From NCBI GenBank assembly GCA_001600875.1, contig BCLD01000001.1, positions 81,448-145,447 on the forward strand: a stretch of DNA of 64,000 nucleotides, given 5' to 3'. Below, in pieces: positions 23,886-36,843 of this stretch. Below the pieces are notes generated by a model. That model was given only the letters and a program-made list of their open reading frames with translations. It did no database searches and was not told the origin of the DNA. A program made the translations under genes and the position numbers. Numbering within the stretch: the stretch's first letter is position 1; each line of letters begins with the position of its first letter. The stretch comes from Solicoccozyma terricola. Its lineage: Eukaryota > Basidiomycota > Tremellomycetes > Filobasidiales > Piskurozymaceae.

Positions 23886-26800
23886 ATGGCTACCACTATC
23901 ACCAATGTCACCCGTCCCACCGACCTCTCATCATTATCCAATTTCGCTGATATCCGCACGGAACACATCCAACTAGACTGGACCATCGATTGGACAAAGC
24001 AGCTCATTCATGGTTCTGCGACTCTCACCATGAAGCCTACGAAGAGTGGGATTGACAGGTTGGTACTTGATACCAGTTATCTGGATATCAGTGGGATCAA
24101 GGTGGATGGAGAGGCTGTCAAGGTAAGAGTCGGGAAGATATGACGATAGAACATCCACCGAGTTAATGGTCAATTGATAATACAGTACACCCTTGCTGAG
24201 CGCATCGGGACCGTTGGCTCGGCTTTGACCATTCATCTTCCAATAGCCAAATCCAAAGAGGTTAGCTGCTCGGTGACGTGAATAACGAGATATGAGACTA
24301 ACTCATTCGAAGACACTCCCAGGTCAAGGTCACCATTGTGTACTCGACGACAGAGCAATGTACCGCTCTAGGTTGGATGACCGAAGAGTGAGGTGGCTGG
24401 GATCCCGAAGCCTACACAAAATAATACTAACTGTAACAACTCCTCAGACAGACCAAAGGTGGAAAATTCCCATACTTGTACTCGCAATGTCAAGCAGTGA
24501 GTTCGAAGATTACCTTCGAGGCAAAAAAAAAGCTCACCTCTTTAATCCCCTCAGATCCACGCACGATCTCTTTTCCCATGTCAAGGTCAGCCTGCTTACC
24601 TTCAACATTATCCAATTTCTCCATCGTGCTCGTACCATTTTCTAACCAGGTTTGTTTCAACAGACACCCCTTATATCAAAACGCCCTACTCGGCGCGCGT
24701 ACGCTCTACAATCCCCGTCCTTATGTCTGCACTTCGGGTTTCTCCTCCGGTCATCGATGGACCCGAGGGGATACACGCTGGGAAAGAAGTAGGCAAGGAC
24801 ATTGTTGAATATGTTTATGATCAGGTGAGATCCGGGGGGGGGTGGAGGGGCGATCGGATGTGAAGGAGGGAATTGAGACTGAATGGGATTTTTTGTCCAA
24901 ACGCGCAGCCGATTGGTATTCCTTCATATTTGGTCGCTATCGCCGCTGGTAATCTGATGCATAGGAGCTTCCCTAAGATTGAGGGAAAGTCATGGCACAC
25001 TGGTGTCTGGACTGAGGTGAGGATGTAACCATATATCGACCTGTTTGTCTACTTTGCTGATGTTCCCCTCATAGCCAGAGGGCATGGACGCGGCTTACTG
25101 GGAGTTTTCTGCTGACACGGCCAAGTAAGCTTGACAAGTGGCTCTTTCGTTTGACATCGCCTTACTCTTCAAGCGTTTCAGCTTCGTCGCCACCGCCGAG
25201 AGCATCACCTCTCCATACGTATGGACCCAGTACGACCTCCTGTGAGTGGATTGACCACCCTGCTTTTTTGGGGGGGCCTGTAGGCTGATAAAATGGACCG
25301 ATGATGAATCAAAGATTGTTACCGGATTCATTTCCGTACGGCGGTATGGAAAATGCGTGTATCTCCTATATGACACCCACGCTCTTAGCCGGAGATCGAT
25401 CTCTGGTTGATGTCTGTGCTCACGAAATCAGGTGAGTGCGATATTCACCCTTTTTCTCCGCACGTGAAAGCTGATAGCGAAATGATTCTCCCTAGTCACT
25501 CTTGGTTCGGCAACGGTATCGGATGTGCCAACTGGGGACACTTCTGGCTCAATGAAGGATGGACGACGTACACAGAAAACCTCATCGAATTGGAGACGCA
25601 TGGAGAGCAGTCTAGGGCTCTGTGAGTGTCTGTTTGTTAGAACATCAGACTAGCCAACTTACATTGGTAACACTCACCCATTACAGCGCATACATCATCG
25701 GTAGGAAGGCACTGAGAGACGCTCTAAAGGAGATGCCTACCGGATACCAATCGCTGGTAATCGACTACAAGGAGCATGCAGTGAGTTTTAGATCTGGATC
25801 TGAAATTGCCACCGAGGATCACTTGCTGATATTGCTACCGGGACCACAACCAGGACCCGGATGATGCCTTCTCTACTGTCCCATACGAGAAGGTAAGCCC
25901 ATCTCTATCAAGGTTATATTGGTGTCCGCTCACTTGGTGTCCGCTCACTCGGTGACCTCATCAGGGATCCAACTTCCTCCTACACCTCGAGCGCCAAGTA
26001 GGAGGTCTGCCAGTTTTCCGCCCATACATCAAAGCCTATGTAGCCAAATTCTCCGGTCAATCAATCACGACTGAACAATGGAGATCGCATTTATATGAGT
26101 ATTTCGGAGGGCAGAACGGGGGTGACGAGATTGTCAAGAAGTTGGATGCGATCAACTGGGATGGTGTGAGTGAGAAGCGGTTCGGGAACAAGAGCACTGA
26201 AGGCTGATGGACTGGATCGGGATGTCGCAGTGGCTTCATGGTACCGGTCCAGATCTTATCGAGGATATGAAATACGACGAGACCTTGGCAAAGCAGTGTT
26301 ACAATCTTGCCGACCGCTGGGATAAAGCCCGCAACACTCCTACCACTTTCTCCCCCTCCGATTTCGCCAACCTCACTCCTTCTCAAAGAATTGTGTTCCT
26401 CGAGACTTTGCAAGACCTTTCCCCGTCTTTACCTGCCAACCTTGTCGCTCATCTCGACGAGGTCTACGGTGTGGATAAGAGTAAGAACGCGGAGATAAAA
26501 TTGAGGTTCTATGGACTGGCGTTGAAGAGTGGAGATGAGTATGCAGAGAAGGCTGCTGGTGAGTGGTGTGGATGACGATAGGGTGGGGTATGCAAGAGCT
26601 GATACCGCAGGATGGTTTCGCGACAGCTTGGGTTGCGGACAAGGGACGAATGAAGATGTGCAGGGTGATTACTCTTGCTACATATTGTATGTCACGTCCG
26701 GGGCCGCTGATTTCGATCTCCCTCCCTCTCCCCTCAGACTATCTATCGAGCCCTCTACAAGGTCGCACCTGAACTTGCTGTAAAGACGTTCAAAGCTCAC

Positions 26801-26940
26801 GAGAAGTTCTACCACCCGATCGCGAGGAGGATGATACAAAAGGTGGGTACATTCTCGACGTAGAGCACGATGGAATGGATGCCAAGCTCACTGTGTACCT
26901 CCCACCTTCCCACCTACAGGATCTCGAGTTGATCAAATAG
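23886..26940 (+). CDS. LAP2: Leukotriene-A4-hydrolase-type M1 aminopeptidase
   Basis: Eighteen exons: 23886-24122, 24186-24260, 24323-24387, 24448-24496, 24555-24585, 24664-24824, 24909-25016, 25075-25124, 25182-25241, 25315-25431, 25496-25621, 25687-25780, 25854-25892, 25965-26165, 26231-26558, 26627-26664, 26738-26842, 26920-26940. Total 634 aa, the usual LTA4H length. The zinc site is [14 protein letters not shown] with the third ligand in WLNEGWT (HExxH-x18-E). The exopeptidase motif [12 protein letters not shown] precedes it. [21 protein letters not shown] and the C-terminal [15 protein letters not shown] are typical of LTA4H/Lap2. It should be a cytosolic zinc aminopeptidase with possible epoxide hydrolase activity, as in yeast YNL045w. 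Zinc ligands and the GxMEN motif are all present. Confidence 0.96.
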
Positions 26941-27366
26941 GTGAAGGGAGAAAAGAGCGGTAAATCATGCCACGTCATCAAATTAGTAGATTTCTCAATC
27001 AACCATGTAGCTGGTTGTTGATCATTCAAACACAAATGAGGCTGCGACTGCATCGATCAACCACATCCACACGCTCTTCACACCACAGACAACTGCCTTT
27101 CACCACCACCTCCACATCGCTCCATGCCATCGTCTACCTTTGGTCGCTCTTTTCCGTGTTGATCTGGGTGATCTCCCCACCCTTTGACCTCCGTCTCTTC
27201 CGGTGCTGGCGCTTCTCTCCGGCGTCATGATTTGACGACTGAACCTGGCAGAGACATCATTCACACCATCGCATAGACATCAAAAACGCCTTGGACACAA
27301 CTGCATGCAGAACAAGCCGTGGCAAGAGGCCCAGAAGCATTGTCGTATCATCAAAGGATATCAATC
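26941..27366. other. Intergenic
   Basis: About 425 bases between two same-direction genes. No RNA gene, repeat or coding exon recognised. Confidence 0.6.
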
Positions 27367-29926
27367 ATGCCCGCAGCAACCACCCAACCAACCCTCTTCC
27401 GTTCCTCCTCCTTCTCTTCACCACTCCCTATCCTCCCATCCGCTCCCTCTTCTCCAATGATGCATCATTCAGTTCCACCTGGAGACCGCCAATCTTCCTC
27501 TTCCCCACGCACACCTACCCGACCGGCTCTCCCTCACTCAGTCACCTCACCGACTCTCTCTCCTCACTCCACTGCACAATCGCCAAACTACCATCCATAC
27601 AGAATTCGAACGTCCTCTTCTGGAGTTCTCACCCGATCCAACTCCTCTCCTGCTCAACCCTTGTCGTCTCTCGCCGGCCACCGACCTTCTCGATCAATGT
27701 CCAACCTCCGAGAAGTGGCAGATACTGCTGCACCTGTACTCCAAGACACAGCCAACAAAGACCTGATCAAACGACGTTCAATAGACGGAACTCCCACCAC
27801 TCGGACTCGAGTTGGAGGACCGGTTCATTCTCGTCGATCAAGCCAGATGGATGGAGGAAGGACATCGAGCTTTAGTTCGAATGATGGGGCGTCAGAGACG
27901 AGTAGTATGGGTGGGTTAAGAAGGAGTGGCTCGATGATCAGCTTGAAGCATGGCATGGAAGAAGGGAACAAGAGTATCACAGATCTACCTGTGAGTTGGA
28001 TCCAGGTTCGATTAGTCAACTCGCTAATGAACTGTACCACCAGTCGAACCCAAAGGTCTGGTCAGGTGAGTAGCAATCTTCTCATCGATAGCAGACCTCG
28101 ATTTTTGACTAGGGTGAATATTTCACAGCCTGCGAACTCGTTCGTTACATCGACCATGCCCTTGCTACACCGATGACGATCAACTCAACAGCCGTAGACT
28201 CTCCTACAAGGACCCCTCAACTCCCCAAGAAACCACTTTCACCAGACGTGGTTTCCAAAATCAAGCAGTGGATCATCGAGCACGATATTCAAGGAAGGTC
28301 TTTCTTGCGAGGTGGTGAAGGGAATTGGGCGTGAGTGATGCCAGTGACGTACCCCTATCATTGCCTTGGAATAACACTATGATATACCAATCTAGCAACA
28401 CATCGACACAACCACCGTTTCTTCCCATTTTACTCTCCCTGTCTCGTAACCTCCGTCGAGCATCCTTGAAGGGCCCAGTCCTCCTCGAAACTTCAGGTCA
28501 TTATTATACTCAATCTACCGGTAGCGCATACGAGGACGTAGAGGATTCTATCATATCTCACGAGCACGGACAGACGGTCACATCGCCCAAACAACGCTCT
28601 TTGCATTCTCGTGATAGCAGTGTCCTTCAAGAGGAAGACGAAGATGAAGGTGTAGACAACCAGCAAGGTCCTGCGGACTTGCAGACCTTTGCTGGTGCGG
28701 CACATCTATTGGCAGGTCTACCTGTCGCTCCCAGGAACGATGTGGTCGAGAGAGCACCTTCCGTGGACGACTCCGCCCTTGCCACCGACGACGAAGAGTC
28801 CATTCATGGCGAAATGTCAGGAGCTCGTTCTAGACTATCGAGCGTCTCCAGCGTACGATCAATTGACAGCACAGGAACCCCAACTGCCAAGTCTGGTCGA
28901 TCGATACCTGGCTCTCTTGACCAGTCGCGGTCCAAGTGGGGACCGTACGTCTCGAGGCGCAATAACAGGACGTTGTCTAACGCGAGCTCCGTCAGTCAGG
29001 GTGGTCTCGCAGATACCGAGACTGGGACGATGAATATCAAGATAGATGACGTTGTGGCAACGATGCGTCGACCCCGGGTCGCCGGATCGAAGGAAACGAT
29101 AAGCACATCTGGATCGAATCTCGGGTCTCCGGATTCGCTAGTCAGCCCACCTCCTGCCTACGCATCTGAAAGTGAAACGTCAGAGGCACACCCGCCTTAT
29201 GCTGATACCGTGATCATCGAAACAGCGACGATCGGGCTGGGCATTCCGGATGTCGACATACAACCTGCTGCCGTCCAACCCGTCGTCCCAGAGTCCAACA
29301 CCGAACTATCTACACAAATGTCCAACATGATCAAGGAAACTCGAGCTGGTCCTCGACCGTACGGTGCCTTACGCCACACTGATTCGTCTGGTAGTAACGA
29401 CAGCTCCAACGGAAGGCCCCGTCTACCGACAGCAGCTTTGCGAGTTCAGAAAAGCGTCGATTCTGGCACGGCAGACGACTTGGAGCGCGAGTGGAACGGC
29501 GGAGACCGGCGTGTCACCATCAGGCCGATACGCAAGGTCACGGAAATCTTCGCTGGGCCGAGTCCTGATCGAGAGCGGCGCGATTCCAGCGGAACACCCA
29601 CACCCCATGTTCGAGTAGCCTCGAGCATAGCGGGGGACGCCCAGCTATTGGAAGTCATCAAGGATCTCACGCAGCGGCTCAAGCAGGCGGAAGCTCGTGT
29701 TCAGGAACTTCAGCGGGACGTCAATGACAGCGGCAAGGTAGCAGAATACCCTGGTGTGCAGCAGGGGTCTGTCCGACAGATGTGGGAGCGATTCATGACC
29801 GCTTCACCTCACGTGGCCGTATTACCCAAGGATATGCGAGAGCTGCCGGTCTACATGTTGCTTGTGGGTGTTGGACTAGGTGTCGTGGTAACGAAGGTGT
29901 TGTTTGGGAGGTCTGTCCGAGGATGA
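27367..29926 (+). CDS. SAM-like, coiled-coil, tail-anchored protein of unknown function
   Basis: Exons: 27367-27990, 28044-28065, 28129-28330, 28396-29926; 792 aa. Residues 1-205 are Ser/Pro-rich. Next comes a segment resembling a SAM domain: WSACELVRYIDHAL, then IKQWIIEHDIQGRSFLRG and FLPILLSLSRNLRRASL, interrupted by a Pro-rich loop. The middle is disordered and acidic. Near the C terminus a coiled coil (LLEVIKDLTQRLKQAEARVQ) precedes one hydrophobic helix (LPVYMLLVGVGLGVVVTKVL) and a short basic tail. This layout fits a tail-anchored scaffold or tether on the ER or mitochondrial surface. The SAM call is by eye. It faces the SLP1 gene, with about 100 bases between stops. Confidence 0.75.
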
Positions 29927-30028
29927 CCGGGGGGCTGGGCCCCTCGATGGGCTTGACACTTGTACGATTGTTGCGATGGATTGTATTCCTCTCTAAGTTA
30001 CGAGTGTAATGACAAGACCCTATTCTCG

Positions 30029-33000
30029 TTAATGATCGTTATGAATCTGTACCTTTTCTTCCCACTCGTCCCTGCTCTCATTCGTCCGCTGATCCGGTGG
30101 AGACCTGACTGATGTACCTTTCCTGTCGTTCGCAGCCTCCGATTCAACCTCTGACGCCGATCCGCCAGTCTCATCTTCGTATCCAGAGGAAACATCATCC
30201 ACGGATCTCGACGGCGTAAGTAATCCCTCCATGTTGGCAGACGGCAGTATGCCCATTTCCGTGTTCTGATCATTAATCTCGGGTAACAACCTCAGACCGG
30301 TTTGCCTGGGCGTCTGGGCCTCAGAGCGTTGAGCTTCCTCCCTCATCCTCTGCCGCACACCTCTCGCTTCGATCGTGTGCAAGTGTGCACTCTTTGCTAA
30401 CCGTCTTGTTGGCCCGACGCCATCGCCAGATACAGTGAATCCGCCGGAGCCGGATCGGGCGGAGAGGGCAGTCCCCGAAATCAAGGACGCAGTCCCAGAA
30501 GTGAAGGGAGCCAACGTTAGTCTTGAAGGTACTAGGCCCCCGGTTCGATAGCGAATCTTGCCATTCGGCGGAGTTGTCGGTCTGTGAGGTTTTGCCGAGG
30601 ACATTGTCCGGACCTTCGGCATGGATGGTATGTCTATGAGTAGAAGTTGAGTACCAGTTGAGTACCAGTTGCGTCAATCACGGGTTACTCTGGCACTCTT
30701 TGCAACAGCTTACCTCTGTCAGGCAAAGGCACACGCTCAAGAGGCAGTGCTATTTCGCTCTTCTCGGCGATGATCACCGGAGGTTGTTTTTCCTGGAACC
30801 ACGTCTTTTTCCTCATTGAGTGAGGTTGGGGAATCAATGTTGCCTCAAGGTTGCGACTGAGAAGTAAGGCTCCTAGGACTACGAGAACCAAAGTGAGTAA
30901 CAACTGGACAATACCACGTCGCTTTTCATACGTGACCTTTTGCGGCGGTAGTCATCAGATGCTGTCATGAAGGCGACCTCGTCAAAACACTTACCTCATC
31001 AGCTAATGCTCGGATTTGATTCGCCATCAGCCGGCGATCCCGCTCCACGATGGAGACCTGCTTCTCCAGCTTCGCAACAAGAGTGCTCAGACGCTTCTCC
31101 GTGGATGCGCGCTGTGAAATTATGGGAGTACGACCTCTTCTCAGCAATGGAGGAAGTTGTCAATCTCACAGGCCAAAACTCACCTCCTGGTCTTTTTCTT
31201 TCTTGAGGTCAGCAGCCAACTCGTTATGTCTAGTCTCTAGATTCTTCTCTATCCGACTGAGAAGTGCTCGCGTTGCCTTGAACTGCTCCTCGACGTACAT
31301 CGCAGTCAGCGTCGTGTTCCCCTCGAGAGCGTTGAGACGGCGGATGATGAAAGCATATATGGACTCCGAGGAGTCGGTGCGCGCGCTTGGCAAAGGGGAT
31401 CTTGAGGTAGTAGAAACGGACGGCGTGACGGAGCTTGCGGTTGGAGTTGTAGTAGATCTCGTCTCGGAGGGAGTGACACGATTGGACGTCTGCGTTGTGC
31501 TGGACGCATTTGCAGGCGGAGAACGTGTCGATGACACTGAGCTCTGGATTTCGATCTTCTCAGAGGAAGGTGACGCCGTTTCCGACACCGTGCTAGTAGT
31601 ACTCATCGACGATTGTTGAGCAGACGACGAGCTTGACGTGGTCGAGGACTCTGCCGAGGAAGCTGACGTGGTCGATTCTACCTTCTGCGTAGTGATATGA
31701 ATGTTGGACGTCTCCGTTCCCGTCCGTAAGCCTGGTGCGGTCGGTGAAGACGGCGATTGCTGCGCGCTCGTTGCCGTGGATACCGGCGTTGACATTGTCG
31801 CTTGCGTCGCGACTGACGGAATCGTCGCCGAGGCTTCTGGGCTGCTAGCAATCACCGTCTCGCTGAGGGTTGAAGTTGTCGCTTCCTCCTCGACAGCCTT
31901 ATCCTTCGCGCTCTCCTGCGCCACGGCTTGTGACACCTGACTCTGCCTCTTCCCTCTGTCTTCGTCCTCTCTTTCTCTCGCACTTCTTCTCTGCTCCCAC
32001 CTAAAGGCCTCCATTTGATTCATTCCCCAAACCTTGACACTGCTAACTGGACAATAGTATTCGTTGCCGTAGTGAGATGGGAAATCGATACGTAGGAGAC
32101 GATGGAATGATGTAGGATTGGACAGGGTGAATGTTTGGGTTCCACGAACGTTTCTGCCAACGAATCGACCGACTTGTTGCCATTGTTTGTGCGATGGTTG
32201 TGAACGGGTTGATCCTGGGTCATTAGAATCCTCGTCCTTCTCGTCCGGCTCATCCTCATCTTCATCCTCCCTTTCATCATCGTCCTCCCCACCCACGCTC
32301 AACACCACCTCTCTCACCACTCCCGAATAGAATTCAAACATCCCAACCTCAACGGCCTCGATTCTGATGTCGTCACAGAGCTCGATGACTACCCAATGTT
32401 CCTTCGCCGAGCAAGGAGTAAGCATATACCGATCCTTGGATTTGTGCAAGAGGGACGACGCATGTTGCGTGAGAGATGACGACGAGTGGATTCGAGCTGA
32501 ACAGTCGGGAGAAGCGTAGTTGTATCGGTGAGGCGATGAGGAAGTCTTGGGTGTTGAGCTGGCCGCAAGAGGTTTGCCGGAGGTTGTGGTTGTCTCGACT
32601 TTGACTTCCATCGCTGGTGGCTTATCGAGATCGGGATTTTTCCCGTCCTCTGCTACATCCGGATGAGCTGCGACTGTGAGATTACCCAGCACGTCTTCCA
32701 TATCTATCATCTCCTCTTGCGATGTAGTTTCCATCTGCCGCTTCTTCCATTCCTCGAAGGACACGAGCTCAGGTGTCAGACCCTCAAGTGCATCTCCTTC
32801 CCCAACCTGACTTGCTTCGACTTGCTGTTCTGTCGCAGCCACAGCGGAGATCGTCAGGTTACCACCGTATCCATCCTCACCACAGGTTTCTCTGAGGTAT
32901 CGAAAGGGATCGACCGTGGTAGTCAAGGCGGGTGTAGGCGTATGGTGAGCTGCTTGAGATGTACTAGCTGCGCGACATGAGCTTGTAGCGAGACAGCACG

Positions 33001-33034
33001 CATATGACGCCGCGGCGAGGTGTCTTAATCGCAT
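30029..33034 (-). CDS. SLP1: SLP1/SUCO-type SUN-like ER membrane protein
   Basis: Exons: 31184-33034, 30995-31111, 30714-30936, 30029-30633; 931 aa. A signal peptide (about 1-23) is followed by LVSFEEWKKRQ, a hallmark of the SLP1/SUCO/Opt family. The SUN-like lectin domain follows: HRYNYASPDCSARIHSSSS, DRYMLTPCSAKEHWVVIELC, IEAVEVGMFEFYSGVVREV, then RLLRIDFPSHYGNEYYCPVS. A Ser/Thr-rich spacer leads to NTTLTAMYVEEQFKATRALL, a coiled coil, and a transmembrane helix (IVQLLLTLVLVVLGALLL) with a cytoplasmic tail. In yeast Slp1 works with Emp65 in the ER to protect newly made soluble proteins from degradation. The acidic insert in the SUN region (EDDDEREDEDEDEPDEKDED) is unusual in length. Well supported. 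Confidence 0.93.
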
Positions 33035-33445
33035 ATCGACGCTGGGTCTGCGGCTTGCATCAAGATGGCATGAAGGGATCGTGTACTGTGGACATCGAGC
33101 TGTCGATGTTGGGCCATGAGTGAGTAGTCCCAGTGCTGCTGTGAGATGTACCAGTATACAACACCAGGGACAGCACCGACACCGGACTGCACGTGCCTGG
33201 ATATCCGTTCACCAGCCAGTCCAGTCCGATATACAAAGATGGCAACAACGCAGAGCCCACTCACAGCATCCCGTCAACTGCATCAACGGCCGATTATGTA
33301 CCTCCGAATGTGTGCAAAAGTCATGTCGTCAACCGCTTTAGTTTTGGCATTTGGCTTATTTGTATAGCGTGGAAGGTGTCGTCTGTCTCTCCTGCCTGTG
33401 TCCTTCACTTCTTGTCTTATTACCCAAGCGCTAGCAACCCATCTC
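33035..33445. other. Intergenic
   Basis: 411 bases between the SLP1 start and the CMC4 stop, both on the minus strand. It should contain the SLP1 promoter. No further gene recognised. Confidence 0.6.
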
Positions 33446-33860
33446 CTACTTTCCATCCATCTGCTTGATTCTCCTATCAACCACACTCCTCATCGGACAA
33501 GCAGTCGACGCCATCCCGCTGCCTTTCTTCAGCTCACCGCCTGTCTTGTCTATGTCCTTGTAGAATTCATCGCAGCACCGGTAGAGTGTATCAACGAAGG
33601 ATGTGCATTTGCTCTCATCGTATGAGGTGCGAGAAAGACAAGTTTGGATAGCGCAAGCTGTTGGCGGGAATAGAGAGAAGATGTTAGCTTGGTCTGTGCG
33701 TTGTTGAGTATTGAATGCGAATGGGATACTTGCCTTCATCTTGACAAGCTGGTCGATCGGCGTTCAGTCTGGACGCCTGTCATGGTGGGTTATTAGCTCA
33801 GATATCAGTGTCTATCTCCATTTGCATTACGATGCTCTGCAAGCTGCTCACCCGAACCAT
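33446..33860 (-). CDS. CMC4: Twin CX9C mitochondrial protein Cmc4
   Basis: Exons: 33852-33860, 33734-33776, 33446-33657; 87 aa. The twin CX9C motif is exact: C-QDEACAIQT-C and C-TSFVDTLYR-C, and the stretch CAIQTCL ... LYRCCDEFYKD matches Cmc4/p8MTCP1. Such proteins are imported into the mitochondrial intermembrane space and oxidised by Mia40. The first coding exon is 9 nt (Met-Val-Arg). The second intron starts with GC (GATGAAG|GCAAGT), and only this donor joins exon 2 to exon 3 in frame and creates the first CX9C, so a GC-AG intron is strongly implied. Confidence 0.92.
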
Positions 33861-34133
33861 GGCAGAAGATTTAGGATGATGATGGTTTAGAAGATTTGGT
33901 TGAAGCTGTTCCTTCGTTGGTTCTCGCAGAAATGGTCACATGTCCCGCCACATTTTGCCACCCAGTCATAGTCAACAGGGCTCATCAACAATTATATATG
34001 ATTTATGTTTGCGCCAGCTTTCCTGTAACAGGGTTCCAAACGAAGTAGGGATTGTCAAGAGAGGTATAGAAAATTGTCATCAGGTCAGAGATAAAAGGTC
34101 GTTATTGGTTGGAGGGATTTTGATGGAAAGTTA

Positions 34134-36843
34134 TCAAGCTGCAGCTGCTACAGTCATATGACGCTCGGACGGAATTCGGAGGTAGTGCATGAAGATGAGG
34201 ATGAAGATGATGGAAATTAGGAAGCCTGGAAAGGGAGGGCGAAATTATTAGGTCTGGGTTCCACCAGCTACAAACCCAAGGAAACGCTCACTCTTCGATG
34301 TCAACCTCGACACTATTCGGTCAAAAGTCTGAACCATGGCAGCGTTGGGGAGGGCGGCCTCCCGAACTAACCTCTCCTGTTGCTGGTCCTTGGAGATCCG
34401 CATTGACTCTCGGTAGCCATCGACACAACGCTGGGAGTGACACATCGACTGCAAGTCAGAAAGATATCTCGTGACGGTCTGCAGGAACGCCCCGATTCAC
34501 CTCCATTGCATCCCACCAGGTGTATCCCTTGATTCCCTCTGTGCACGCTATTCTTCCCATCTTCGTCCTCTTCCTCTTATCAGTTGCCACCTGAGCGATC
34601 AGCTCGGTATACGAGGCAGTCAATTGGGCGAACACTTCAGCCGAAGCGTCCTTGCACACGCGAGGCCAGTCGTTGACAGTCCTACCAGCTCCCTTCCAGG
34701 ATTTGGAGGGCAAAGGCAGTAATAGCCCGGTCTTGCCGTGAGAGACGAGGTCTCGTGTCCCATCAGCGTCCAGACCAATGACAGGCTGATACGGTCGTAA
34801 GGTACGTCACGTCAGTGGAGGCCAGGAGAGGAACTGCAGTAACTCACCAAGCCGGACGCTAAAGCCTCGAGAACGACTTGGCCAAAGGTCTGGATCGCCA
34901 CAAAGAGGGGCCTTAGCGACTTTGCCGTCCCGACTTCAAACTCAACCTATCGCTCACCTCGGTAAACGACGGAAAGCAGAAAATATCCGCACTTGCATAA
35001 CATTCCGCCAACTTCTCGCCAACGACTTGACCCATAAAAGTCGCATCGATGCCCTGTTCCTTGCAAATCGTTTCCAGCTCCAGTCGAGCAGGTCCATCTC
35101 CGACAAAGACTGCTTTGATCGTAGGGAATCCCTCCGGCAACCTCTTCTGCAATGCCATCAGTGCACGAAGGAGGAGCATGAGATTCTTCTCCCACGACAC
35201 CCTGCCAACATAAAGCACGACCACCCGCCCCGAGCACTCCGCATCAGCGGCACCCATCAAAGGTGTGCATGGCGGGGTCAACAATCCTTCTCTAGTGGCC
35301 TGCTCTACCTTGCTCTCAAGCTCGTCATACACGCCCCACGATCTTCGAAGGACGGGAGATCGTTTCGACGGATGGAACTGATTGAGTTCGACACCCCGAG
35401 GCCATATTCGACAACTGCGATCTGCGACACCCTTCTCTTTCAAGAGAGAAGTTGTGGATGGGGATGGACAAAGGGTGAGGTTGTACCTGTGCGAAGTGCC
35501 AGTATCTGTGTTCGGGAAGCGATTTTACGAATTGCGTGTTCTGTGAAAGCTACTCACTTGGAGTAAAGGATTCGCTGCCATTTCCAAATTATCGGCTCTA
35601 GCCATCCCATGCCGAACAGTGTCGCATACGTTCCAAGATTGCTGACATCCGAAACAAACACATCTCAGCCTTTGGTCCTGTTAACAAACGATCAACGATC
35701 ACTCACGTATGGTAACTCGCCACCACAGCACCCTGTATCTCCTCTACCGCTTCGTGACCTCTTCGCTTATCCCATGAACTGGTCGTCACACATTGATCAG
35801 TGCTATCCCAACGGAGAGCTGGACGACCAACATAGCACTCACGTTCCCGCCCAGCCCCTCTCCATCGCAAGGGTCGTCTGACCTCCAAGCCAGATGGGAT
35901 CAACGAAATGAACAACGTCGGGTTGCTACGATCGATCAATCATGTCGTCAGCCCTTGTTGGGAAGGATATACACAGGAGAAATGGACTGCATACAAAGTC
36001 GTGAATCCGGCAAAGGAAACGAGGACGGAGAAAGTTGAGCTGGGTAGGGGGGAGGGAACAATCTCAGTGTCCGCCACCTATCCGGTCATTGTAATTCTTT
36101 ACCTTGAGACCCGAGTAAACAACGAGAGGAATACCCAAAGTTCCAACAAGAGGATGCGATGCGTAGTGTGTCTGGTCTCGCCATGACCATCTTATCAGCC
36201 ACAGCCACAGCCACAGCAACAGCAACATTTTCTTGCCACCCTTGCACCCTTGCTAGACTCACCATCCCAGTCTGTGGTCCAAGTACCATACATTCATGTC
36301 CTTCCCTCTCGAGATGTTCCAGTAAACGTGCAAGCGTTCTGGTAACACCATCAACCTGGTATGGTAGGTTAAAATGCTGAACATGCTGTTCGGTGGCGTA
36401 GGTGTGCAAGGGAATCAACGCTGGCTCACCTTGGGTAGGAAGTTCTCGGTGACGATCACGATCCTCAATCCTTTTCGCTGAAAAGGACATCGTATTAATT
36501 GTCAGCGTGTTCACATGTTTTTGAAGCTTCAGTCATCACTCACACCACGACCTTCCATCAACCAATCCCTCCTTTCCTTCCTGGTCTCGATCGACATTCC
36601 AGGGTACCAAGCTCCCTTCTCGCTATCAAGACTCTCGCTCTCCTTGATAAGGTCTTCTTCAACCACCGAGTCCATCAGGGGGAACGTGGTGGATGTGGAT
36701 GTGTTTGGTGCAGGGACCAACGCCTCACCGAGAGAGGAGAGGGAATCGATGAATAGGTCGTCATCCTGCTGGGATGGGAGGACTTTATCAGAGGATGGGG
36801 GGGTGAGTGGTCCATCGACCTGAAGATAGTTGAATGTGGACAT
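34134..36843 (-). CDS. GT4 glycosyltransferase (SQD2/mannosyltransferase-like) with C-terminal membrane anchor
   Basis: Thirteen exons: 36544-36843, 36430-36477, 36263-36355, 36103-36171, 35995-36039, 35843-35925, 35707-35760, 35558-35641, 34958-35486, 34848-34889, 34501-34785, 34292-34448, 34134-34225; 626 aa. Residues 1-100 are a low-complexity leader. The GT-B fold starts at RIVIVTENFLPKVDGVTRTL, then HYASHPLVGTLGIPLVVYSG, LNFLRPRF, QPDVVHFVDPIWLGGQ and VASYHTNLGTYATLFG. The donor half has VVVLYVGRVSWEKNLMLLLR, AVFVGDGPARLELE, FMGQV, ADIFCFPSFTETFGQVVLEA and the E-x7-E region. This matches GT4 enzymes such as plant SQD2 and bacterial GDP-mannose-dependent mannosyltransferases. The last two exons add a hydrophobic helix (FLISIIFILIFMHYL), unusual for the family, suggesting an anchored enzyme. 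Acceptor substrate unknown. Confidence 0.88.

Noticed and set aside
31166..31940. Plus-strand Val/Ser-rich frames of up to 189 codons
   Set aside because: Antisense shadows of the Ser/Thr-rich spacer of SLP1.
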